The notes under the pieces were generated by a model. That model did not search any database. It worked only from the letters and a program-made list of their open reading frames with translations, and was not told the DNA's origin. Shown here one piece after another: positions 12,801 to 24,800 of a stretch of DNA of 64,000 nucleotides (position 1 is its first letter; each line of letters opens with the position of its first letter). Where the stretch lies: positions 19,134,501-19,198,500 of the forward strand of contig CM072891.1 of the NCBI GenBank assembly GCA_037013685.1, read 5' to 3'. This DNA comes from Acridotheres tristis. Taxonomy: Eukaryota > Chordata > Aves > Passeriformes > Sturnidae. The position numbers and the translations under genes were made by a program.

Positions 12801-15800
12801 TGCCAGGCAGAGGACTACCCCGATGTACCCATCCAGCAGGTGGGACAGGTCGTGCAGTGCGACGTCCACTTTGGACTGGTGTGCAAGAACGAGGACCAGA
12901 CGGGCAAGTTCAAGATGTGCCTCAACTACAGGATCCGTGTGCTCTGCTGCACCCCCAACTACAACTGCTCAACGCCCGTCCCCTTCGTCCCCTCCAGCCC
13001 CACCACGACCATCCCGTCCTCAACCTTTATCCCCACCTACACACAATACATCTCCACCACCACGAGTCCCACCTCCACGGAAATCACCACCACCAGCACT
13101 TCTACGCCCACTACAACTACCACATCCACCACCACCACCAGCTGTGAACCCGAAGTGTGCACCTGGAGCGAGTGGTTTGATGTAGATTTCCCCTCCTCAG
13201 GGCCCAACCAGGGAGACTTTGAAACGTACCAGCACATCCGTGCCGCCGGCAAGCGAGTCTGCAGGCAGCCAAAGCAGATCGAGTGCCAGGCAGAGGACTA
13301 CCCCGATGTACCCATCCAGCAGGTGGGACAGGTCGTGCAGTGCGACGTCCACTTTGGACTTGTGTGCAAGAACGAGGACCAGACGGGCAAGTTCAAGATG
13401 TGCCTCAACTACAGGATCCGTGTGCTCTGCTGCACCCCCAACTACAACTGCTCAACGCCCACCCCCTCCAGCACCACGACCACAACGATCCCGTCCACCC
13501 CGTTTTCCAGCACCTCCACGAGCACCACCTCCACAGAAATTACCACAACCAGCCCTTCTACGCCCACTACAACTACCACATCCACCACCACCACCAGCTG
13601 TGAACCCGAAGTGTGCACCTGGAGCGAGTGGTTTGATGTCGACTTCCCCTCCTCGGGGCCCAACCAGGGAGACTTTGAAACGTACCAGCACATCCGTGCC
13701 GCCGGCAAGCGAGTCTGCAGGCAGCCAAAGCAGATCGAGTGCCAGGCAGAGGACTACCCCGATGTACCCATCCAGCAGGTGGGACAGGTCGTGCAGTGCG
13801 ACGTCCACTTTGGACTGGTGTGCAAGAACGAGGACCAGACGGGCAAGTTCAAGATGTGCCTCAACTACAGGATCCGTGTGCTCTGCTGCACCCCCAACTA
13901 CAACTGCTCAACGCCCGTCCCCTTCGTCCCCTCCAGCCCCACCACGACCATCCCGTCCTCAACCTTTATCCCCACCTACACACAATACATCTCCACCACC
14001 ACGAGTCCCACCTCCACGGAAATCACCACCACCAGCACTTCTACGCCCACTACAACTACCACATCCACCACCACCACCAGCTGTGAACCCGAAGTGTGCA
14101 CCTGGAGCGAGTGGTTTGATGTAGATTTCCCCTCCTCAGGGCCCAACCAGGGAGACTTTGAAACGTACCAGCACATCCGTGCCGCCGGCAAGCGAGTCTG
14201 CAGGCAGCCAAAGCAGATCGAGTGCCAGGCAGAGGACTACCCCGATGTACCCATCCAGCAGGTGGGACAGGTCGTGCAGTGCGACGTCCACTTTGGACTG
14301 GTGTGCAAGAACGAGGACCAGACGGGCAAGTTTAAGATGTGCCTCAACTACAGGATCCGTGTGCTCTGCTGCACCCCCAACTACAACTGCTCAACGCCCA
14401 CCCCCTCCAGCACCACGACCACAACGATCCCGTCCACCCCGTTTTCCAGCACCTCCACGAGCACCACCTCCACGGAAATTACCACAACCAGCCCTTCTAC
14501 GCCCACTACAACTACCACATCCACCACCACCACCAGCTGTGAACCCGAAGTGTGCACCTGGAGCGAGTGGTTTGATGTCGACTTCCCCTCCCCTCCTCGG
14601 GGCCCAACCAGGGAGACTTTGAAACGTACCAGCACATCCGTGCCGCCGGCAAGCGAGTCTGCAGGCAGCCAAAGCAGATCGAGTGCCAGGCAGAGGACTA
14701 CCCCGATGTACCCATCCAGCAGGTGGGACAGGTCGTGCAGTGCGACGTCCACTTTGGACTGGTGTGCAAGAACGAGGACCAGACGGGCAAGTTCAAGATG
14801 TGCCTCAACTACAGGATCCGTGTGCTCTGCTGCACCCCCAACTACAACTGCTTAACGACCATCCCCTTCAGTCCCCTCCAGCCCCACCACGACCATCCCG
14901 TCCTCAACCTTTATCCCCACCTACACACAATACATCTCCACCACCACGACTCCCACCTCCACGGAAATCACCACCACCAGCACTTCTACGCCCACTACAA
15001 CTACCACATCCACCACCACCACCAGCTGTGAACCCGAAGTGTGCACCTGGAGCGAGTGGTTTGATGTCGACTTCCCCTCCTCGGGGCCCAACCAGGGAGA
15101 CTTTGAAACGTACCAGCACATCCGTGCCGCCGGCAAGCGAGTCTGCAGGCAGCCAAAGCAGATCGAGTGCCAGGCAGAGGACTACCCCGATGTACCCATC
15201 CAGCAGGTGGGACAGGTCGTGCAGTGCGACGTCCACTTTGGACTGGTGTGCAAGAACGAGGACCAGACAGGCAAGTTCAAGATGTGCCTCAACTACAGGA
15301 TCCGTGTGCTCTGCTGCACCCCCAACTACAACTGCTCAACGCCCACCCCCTCCAGCACCACGACCACAACGATGCTGTCCACCCCGTTTTCCAGCACCTC
15401 CACGAGCACCACCTCCACGGAAATTACCACAACCAGCCCTTCTACGCCCACTACAACTACCACATCCACCACCACCACCAGCTGTGAACCCGAAGTGTGC
15501 ACCTGGAGCGAGTGGTTTGACGTAGACTTCCCCTCCTCGGGGCCCAACCAGGGAGACTTTGAAACGTACCAGCACATCCGTGCCGCCGGCAAGCGAGTCT
15601 GCAGGCAGCCAAAGCAGATCGAGTGCCAGGCAGAGGACTACCCCGATGTACCCATCCAGCAGGTGGGACAGGTCGTGCAGTGCGACGTCCACTTTGGACT
15701 GGTGTGCAAGAACGAGGACCAGACGGGCAAGTTCAAGATGTGCCTCAACTACAGGGTCCGTGTGCTCTGCTGCACCCCCAACTACAACTGCCCTTTTTCT

Positions 15801-18800
15801 ACCGTCTCGTCGACCACCAGCACATCTACTATTATTACACCAAGTCAGCCTTTCTCTACCACTCCTTTGCCTCACATTTCAACTTCACCATGTTTCTGCA
15901 AGATTGGTGATGCAATTTTTTCGCCCGGTTAGTTTATTTTGTTTTGGAATCTCTTTATTTTTTTCCTGTTTTCTCCTTTTTTTTTTCCCATCACTTTTAT
16001 GGTTTTTTATTAATCTTTTTCTGTTTTTTTTTCTTTTCTTTTAATATTTCTTCCCTATTTTTTTCTGTAGGTGACTTGATTTACGACAGAGTGGATAGTG
16101 ACGGATGCAGATTTTATGCCGTCTGTAGTCCAACATGTAATATTGAAAGGCACAGTGTGCATTGTAACATGATATCTTCACCATCCACTACTTCCTCTGA
16201 GTGGTCTACAGTTACAACATCAGTTCCTTCTCCTACCCCCTCTACAAGTCCTATTTTTCATGGTTGTGTTTCCAATACTTACCCTCCATTACAAGTATGT
16301 ATTTTTTGTGGGTTTTTTTGACTGTTGATATAATTTTTTTGTGTGGTACTAGATTGGAATAGTTTCTAATCTTTAAACCTCACATATGCTGATTTTCTTA
16401 ATTTTTTTGCTAATGATGGGCAATGTATAGGACATAATCTTTGAGTTTTCCTTTTTCTGAATTTCATTTTTTGTTCTGCTAAAGCCAGTTACAATATTCT
16501 TTTCTTGTTGCTTTATTTTTCATAAAACTCTTTGATGAACTGCATATGTGTCTTCCCACTGACATACAGAAGAAGTTTTCTTGTGGATCTTATTTTCTCA
16601 CTAAGGGAAAACATTTAAGATGTAGTCAAGGCTTGTATCTGCTTTTGTTCTCCTGCCCTTTTATCTGTACTCCTTTAAACTTTTTTATTGTTATGTTCTC
16701 TGTTGACCTTGAAGTATACTATACATAGAATAGAGGAAATCTGTTCCTGTAAACTAATACATGTTGCCCAAGCCCCAGAAGAGCTCTTCATGCAGAAGAA
16801 ACAAGTTTAGTTAATGTTCCCAACTTCTTTTAGCATTGAAAATTAATCCTGTAGAATATTTGTTTCTATATATGAATATATAGAAAAGCTGTAGATAACT
16901 TTTTACTATGAGTGAAAATTTTCATTTTAGTCTTTGTTTTAGATTTAGAAAAGTAAGCATTTTTCTATCCATACTGATTTAGTTTTTGACACCACCATTA
17001 CTGGAAGTATTATAGAATAAATCTAAGAAGAGGAGTAAAGATTATGCCTGTTTGCAGAGTTTTGTGACAAAAGTTTTTCTTCATTTTTCAGCCTGGAGAA
17101 AGATTCAAATTATCCAACTGTACAGAAGTCATATGTAATGGAGACAATGATATAGACGTAGTACCAACATACTGCCCACCTGTAAAGGAAATTACCTGTG
17201 CAAACAAATATCCACCAATGCTGGTACCTGATGAAAATGGATGCTGTTACCGATATGAGTGTCAATGTAAGCACCAATAGATTCAGGAATAACATTTTAT
17301 GGGAAAAAAAACCAACCTGAACTTTACACAGATTATAGAAATATTTTCATTTCTTGGAATTGCTCTATAAATTGCAGTATCTTCAGTGTAGCTGTCAGGG
17401 CTTGGGGGTTTTGGGCCCCAAACTGCCACAATGTGCCTGGATAAGTTGTCCTGTAGGGAACAGCCTTTCTTGGTGTCTCAGGCAGCTTTCAGCCACGAAG
17501 TATGAGGATGCAAGCAATGCCTGGAGTCCAGGCTTTCAGCTCTTTCAGCCTTGATTGCAAAGTACCTTTAGCCAGCAGAGGAAAGAAACCAAGAAAGCTG
17601 CACAGAGATTTTGCAGATAATTTATTTCTTCCATGAAGGAGTTCCAGGCAGCAATCCAATGGACAGGGTACTAACAGGGGATTTTATAGGGTCAGGGTGT
17701 CTTAGAAACGGACCAATAATATATGGGATTCTAAAACGGACTAGCTACTAGGGATTTTAGGTAAAAAAGGGACCAATTACCTAGAGAATTGAAAATGGAC
17801 CAGTAATATCACGGAGAGATAAAATGGGGGTTTCCAAAGCAGGGAGACTATTCCTAGTATTAGTCATTCTAAGTAAGCAATTTCTTATCTAAGGGATAGC
17901 TTTCCAAGGAGGGCCTGTTAGGGTTTCTGCTCCTTCCACACTTCAGGTTTTTAAATTTTGTTGTACATAAATTCTCATCTTAATCTTCCAATATTTTCTC
18001 TGTACCAGGTGTATGTAGCGGATGGGGTGATCCTCATTACATTACTTTTGATGGAACCTATTATACCTTCCTTGAAAACTGCACTTACGTCCTGGTGAAA
18101 CAGATTGTCCCTAGATATGACAACTTCCGTGTTTACATTGACAATTATTACTGCGATGCAAAAGATGGACTCTCCTGCCCTAAATCCATCCTTATTTTCT
18201 ACAAATCTGCAGAAGTGGTGCTGACTCGTGAACTCATGAATGGTGTGATGACTAATGTGGTAAATACTTCTTTTCTATTTTTGTAAAAAAAGAAATAGTG
18301 TCCATAAGCCTAGCTGATGCTATTCTGAGATAGTCTGTTATAATATCACATCATGGAGGTGATCAGGACAGATTGTATCACCGGGAGGGAAAAAAATATT
18401 GCACCGGATGCTAAGAACAAAATTTGTATTTCATGGAAAGTGGTACATTGTGCCGTACACTTATGTGAACACATTGAAGAAACACAAGTGCAAGTTGAAA
18501 GCAGGCGTCTTCTTTTGAGGGGAAGATGGATATGTATCCCTTTTTTGCTGGATGACTAGGAATGCTTTCTCTACATATGAATCTTCAGGCACCCAACAGC
18601 ACTGACATGATTCCCCCTTCAATTTCCTACTGTGGAGAAAAGTATCGCTGAAGAAAAGGGTTGACTTAGACAGTCACCTCACTTTCGTGATCCAAAGTAG
18701 TGTTGGCAAACCAATGAAAATGAAAAGATAGTCCCCCTCTTACACTGGAGAATCTATTACTTGATTAGAGAATCTATAGAAAGGGAGAAAAGTATCTGAA

Positions 18801-21800
18801 TAGGCACTCTTGCCTCACAGTGCCATGCCACAAATTCTTAATCAGAAGTTCGTTGGTTCCAGTGATTCCCTGTGAAAGAAAACAGTAACTGACAATTTTA
18901 ACTCATGCTTTAGCCCGATTCAGTGAGAAGAGAGTTACAGAATAACTTCTGACAAAATACTATTAGACAAATATATTTACCTTTATTAGCTCATATAAGA
19001 TACTGGCTACAAATTGAAAAGTTTAACAAATAAATATGATCAATACTACATAAAACTGGCACTAAGGGTGTCTGACTTCATTTTGAATTCAGACAACACT
19101 TCCAACATCAATTACTATGTAATATAGGGATGGTGTGATTATCTGGCAAAGTTATTACATAACAATAGCAGGGATGTTTCTGTAGCTAAAGAAAACTACC
19201 ACTCATTTTCATACGAAAAATGTTTCCAATATGCATAATCATGAGGGATACAATGAAAACACTTGGATTTATATGCTAAGAATACTGTGTATTGGTATAT
19301 AATCAGCACAAACACCGTACAGTTAGATTATTAACACATTGTAGCAATACAAGCCAAGATATCAATGCAAATATATGCTGTCATTAGGATGCCAATGGGC
19401 ACTGGATGTGATGGACAACAATATGGAGTTATGCATAATTATGAAGATTAGAAAATATATTATTTACAGCAATCAGGCAGAAGCAGTGCTTGCTCTGATG
19501 TGGTGTTTTGTTCTTTTTTTAACCCTGCATTCAGATGTACTTCAACAAAAAGATTGTTCAACCAGGCTTCAAAAAAGATGGCATTTCTTTCTCCACTCTT
19601 GGCATCAATATGATTGTTGAAATAGAAGAAATTGGTGCTGTTATCACCTTTAGTGGTCTGATTTTCTCTGTGAAGCTCCCATACAGCAAATTTGGCAACA
19701 ACACCGAGGGACAATGTGGTAAGAGGGACACACAGATTGGAGGAGTTCCTCTTCCCCCACCCCTGCCTTGGTTATGCTCACCTGCTCTGGCTATGCAGTC
19801 TTAAAATTTACAGAAATTTTTAAACAGCAGTAAATGGAAATGAGTACAGTTCTGCTCTTCAACTTCTGTAGGATGTCAAAAGCTCAGTATTTTTGGGGGT
19901 TGGGGTTTTACATATGTTTTTCCATAACCTAAAGTTCATATAACTAGAGAAAGCACTCCCTGTGAAGCAAGACAAAATATGCATTTCATGAGCACATCAC
20001 ACCTAAACACATCAGGCCAGGAATGTCCTGTGCATCTCTGGCATGGCCTATAAGACTTACCCAGCTTGTCTCTTGCAGGAACGTGTACAAACAATAAAGC
20101 AGATGAATGCCGCTTACCGAGTGGTAAGATCATTTCCTCCTGTCCCCAAATGGCTCACCACTGGATTGTTGACAACAACAAGGATTGCCATGGAGTACCA
20201 ATACCACCAGCTGTAACCACGCCTCCACCAAAGCCGCAATGTGAAACACCTCGGTTCTGCAAGCTTATCTTGAGCGAGTAAGAAAACAAATTCTTTTTTT
20301 CTAGGCAAAAATGTCTTAAGTATCTTAAAAGAAGAATAACAGCTATAGCTTTAGCATGTGATAACAGCTGAAAATGTCAGCTTAATAACAGAATCTATAT
20401 AGTAAAAGGCCTTTGCAAAAGAAACTGGTCTGCCTTAAAGACTTTCATTCCGAAGATAAGTGAACAAGGAGAGGTGAAGTCAGAAAATCAGGGATGCAGC
20501 AAGCACTAGAATCAATACTCCCTGGATGCAATACTTTCAGAGTATGCCCATTAACTATTAAGCAAGGACTGAACTCTAAATTTGAACAGGGTCTTTGGTA
20601 CAAATCATAAAGAACTCAGTTACCAAAGAGGTGAAGAGAGCAGGCACAAACAGCTGAGAAATGTCCTTCATTCTTTGTACATTTTACCTAATACGTGGAG
20701 TTTGAAAAGCACAAAGGCTTGTTTTCCTGAAGTATTCCCTCTACTTGTGTAGGCTGAGAAAAACTTGTCTGAAAAAAGCTATTTATAAAGGCCCTCTTAT
20801 TCATGCTTTCTGTAGTATCTAGTAAGTTTGGAGCTATTTTATGTGTGAGCTTTCCATTTCCACTTTTGTTTCATTCCTTTTTTCTCAATCTGGTGCAGTT
20901 GCCTTTTACACTAAATTTCTGGTGTCAAACTGCTAAAAAGTTGAGTACACGTACAGAAATACTATGACCATTAACATCTTAAGAAAAGAAAGGCACTTCA
21001 GATTTCTTAATCTTTCCCAAATCTATCTCCTGGCATATTGGCCATCCCTAGGGTTTTGTTTCTCATCCCTCTCTTTCTGAAGCAGAGTCACATGCTATTA
21101 ACTGGAAAGTGTTGTCTGACAGGAACAGTCTTTGTATAACGGCTCATTAACATAGAAGGGGTTTGCTTTCTTTACTGCCTGCAGGGTTTTTGCAGAGTGT
21201 CATTCCGTGATACCACCAGAACCATTTTTCAAAGGCTGTGTTTTTGATGGATGTCGCATAGATGATGAATTCATGCAGTGTTCTAGTTTAGAGATGTATG
21301 CAACAGAGTGTGCTGCTAGAGGTGTCTGCATTGACTGGAGAGGAATGACCAACAATACATGTTGTAAGTATTGCAGGGCTCAAAATGTGTGTGATAGATG
21401 CTAGAAATTAGCGTTTTATTAACTAAACTCATCTTATATCCGACACTTGGTTACTGTCTACAAAAATCCAGTGGGGTCCTTCTCACAGAAGCTGCAGGTG
21501 AAGAAGGAAAAGCTATAGTATTTTTTTCTGGAAACAAATACATTTACTGTCAATTTTTAATTTTTTTTTTTTTTTTTGGTCTTTTTCTATACAGCATTCA
21601 GCTGTCCATCAAGCTTGGTATATAAGCCATGCGGGCCCATTAATCCAGTTAACTGTGACCAAAGGTAAGGAAAAACAAACAAAAAAAAACCCCCACCCTG
21701 AAACATCTGCTTATATTTTTCTTATCTATCTACTTTCCTCAGAAATTCGAGTTATTCCATAATGAAATGTGTTGTGAATTTTACTAATTTATTCAAGGTT

Positions 21801-24800
21801 TATAAATACCAGTCAGCTCTAGGAACATGTGCTTCCTGTTGCCCTTAGGAAAGTGTAAATTTTTGTCTTGTATCTGACACAATACGCTGCTCTGCCCCCT
21901 GCCTCACCACAGAAGTGTTGTACTCAAGCACATACATTGTTCCCATTCCAGCTATGAGCGTCCTGGTTATGGAATAACTGAAGGCTGTTTCTGTCCTGAA
22001 GGATTGACACTCTTGCATGCAGAGAGCAACATCTGTGTCTCTGAATGTGGTAAGTCATCTGTAGCTAGCTTGGGGAATAAATAGAGATTTGGATTGTTAG
22101 TCAGCAGGCCTGAGTTCTATAGTGATCTTCTGCATGGTCAGATCATTGCAAATCAGCCTCTCTAAGTGTCCCCAGTTACAAATTGAATAATAGTCAATAT
22201 TGCATTTTTTCCCATCATCCTTCCTTATGTGAGATCCACCAAGATGGTAGAATTCTACAGTTCAGCAAAACTAGTCTGCATATTCATTTTCTTGTTAGCT
22301 TTATCTTCAGTGTTTTTATTTGAAACTGCACATATGTACTCCTTTGTCAGTTTTCAGTGGTGTAAATACCCATTCATTTGTTTGTCTTTTATTTTTCTTT
22401 CCAGTCTGCAGAGAACCAAATGGAATGTCCAGATGGGTGAGTATCACAAGTGTGGCTTGATGAAAACAGACAAGTGAAACAAGATGGTATTCAGTATTCC
22501 ACTAAACCAAAGCTTTATCCCAAATATTTGTTGACTCTCAGTCTTAAAAATTATAAGTGCTAGAGCACCCCTAAGAAATTCTATAGTAAGTAATAAAATA
22601 TTATTTCAATAACCTCACACACAGGAAAAAAAACTTTAAAAAAAGAGAGAGATGGTAAAAGTGGAAGTTAGGCATATATGCTTATTTTAATTCCACAAGT
22701 TTGGCTCTCTGAAATTACTAGAAATTAAGGGGAAGATGGATAACAAAGTTTACCTGTTATTTATCATGTTCATAGCCTGCATTCTTAGCTCCTCAGCTGC
22801 ATAGAAACCAGCAATCTAATGTGAAAATGAGAATGTCATATGATCATTTCTTATTCAAAAATGGATGCGAGGTTCCATCATTTCTCTTTTAGAGCTCCTG
22901 TAACCCTCATACTAACGCTGTTAACAAATAGAAAGTAATAGCTCTGTGAACTCAGAACCTTTAGTGGCCTCCAATATCTTCCCCCAATAAGCAGTTTGAG
23001 GGTCTCCTATAAAATCTAAAATATGAAAAAGCTGATATAATCAGTTATCACTATATGCATGAATATGTCAACTGGAAGCAAAATTATTTTAGTTTATTTT
23101 TATATTTAATTTTTTTCTTTCCTTTGTCTGTGCTTTTTTATTTAGCCAGGAGAAAAATGGACAAAAGATTGCCAGGAATGTGTCTGTGACAAAAACACTC
23201 TTAAGGTGACGTGTACAAAACATAAATGTTCTCTGACACAGCAAGTAATCTGTGAAGAACCAGGTTACATACCTGTTCAGATACCCATACCAGAAGATCC
23301 ATGCTGCACTAGGACTGAGTGCTGTAAGTACTGTCTTAGTTCTTTATCATGGGGAATATGCTATATTAATTTTAGGAAACTACAGCAATCATTTCTCATT
23401 TTTCAATAATTTGCATTGATGTAAAAATGTTTTTCCCCCTCATCCTGCTTTTTAGAGCCTTCTCGCAGAGCATACAGTTACAAAAGTAACTGAAAATCTT
23501 CTATAATTTAACATTGAAAGCCTTTAATACTGCCACTATCTGAAAAAATATTCAAAAACCATTCAAAACATTTTCTATTTCAAAGATCAATGTTAGTAAA
23601 ATTAACTTTAAAAGAAAAGTCCTGACTATCTAAAAATTGCTCCAGAAAGCTCCAGAACCAGATATCAGACCAGAGAGTCATCAGATTTCCTCGTTGGTAT
23701 GAATTTGTCTTAGAAATTCTCTCTTTCCGACAATTACCACTCTGTTCTTCTCACTGTTTTGTTTTACAAAGGTTATGGGAAAGCCTGATCACATTAAAAA
23801 CACCTGGGCACATAGACTGAATTAGTCATTAAATGATCTTGTGTAACCACTATATCTACCCCACAGGAAAACTTCAGAAGTCCATGTGAAACAAAATTGC
23901 TTTAATTCAAAAATTCTGAGCTAATAATTTTCTATATTCTCTTGCATGAAACAGACTGCAACACAAGCCTCTGCCCTGGCCCCACACCCCAGTGCTTAGA
24001 GGGACAGGAAATAATCACAGTAATGCCACCTGGAAACTGCTGTCCTGTCTTTGAATGCAGTGAGTATTGTGCACCCCCTTCATGTGCTATTTATTGCTGC
24101 ATTTTTCTAAGTTACAAAAACCTTATGGGAGAGATGCAAATTAGCTGTGTTACCATATTGGGCCTTGTTGTGAATGAGTGTTTAAAGGCCACTGCCGTGG
24201 GCCAACAAAGCTACAAAGCAGAAGTTTTTTCATGCATTTCTGCCTCTTAAAACTTATACCTCCTTCTTCCTTCTTTACAGGACAGGGCTGTGTAGTCAAC
24301 GAAACCTATTATGCAGTAAGTACACAGAGTTACTCACTACAAAAATACACCTCCATGTAGTTCACAATATGGTGTTTTTGAGACACCTGTCATGGTCCAG
24401 ATTTTGTAGGAAGGCCTGAGATAAAACATTATTCCTTATTTCACTGAGGTTAATGCTCCCTGTAAAAGCAAAAGCATTTTCTGCTCTCCTTTCTACGACA
24501 GCAGAATTTTATTCCAAAATCGATATTACCAAACCAGAAACTCTGCTTAAGTAAAACAACCAAAATTGTACTTATGGATAGCTTAGTCTATAGATAGTTC
24601 ATCTTTGAATTTTCTGTGACATGTATACACAGAGCAGCTTGTTTTAACTGACTGCTAATGGGTTTTTTTCCCACTTGCCCTAGCCTGGAGCTGCCATTCC
24701 ATCAGGCCCCTGTGAAGAATGTACCTGCTCCGAGTCGTCTCCCTCAAAGCCCCAGCGCCCCACAGTCAGGTGCCAGCCTGTGGTCTGTGACACCTCCTGC

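Noticed and set aside
7611..14855. A single 2,414-codon open frame as a stand-alone gene
   Set aside because: It begins and ends in the wrong mucin frame and is native only between the insertions at about 8320 and 14590; it is part of the giant exon.
6596..15791. The repeat array as a CRISPR array or satellite DNA
   Set aside because: Units are 456-483 bp, protein-coding, in frame and bounded by splice sites.
6494..15875. Many minus-strand open frames of 70-179 codons ([12 protein letters not shown] and [12 protein letters not shown] types) across the CysD array
   Set aside because: They recur with the repeat period, mirror the mucin codons and have no splice or start logic; artefacts of a GC-rich repeat whose unit length is a multiple of three.
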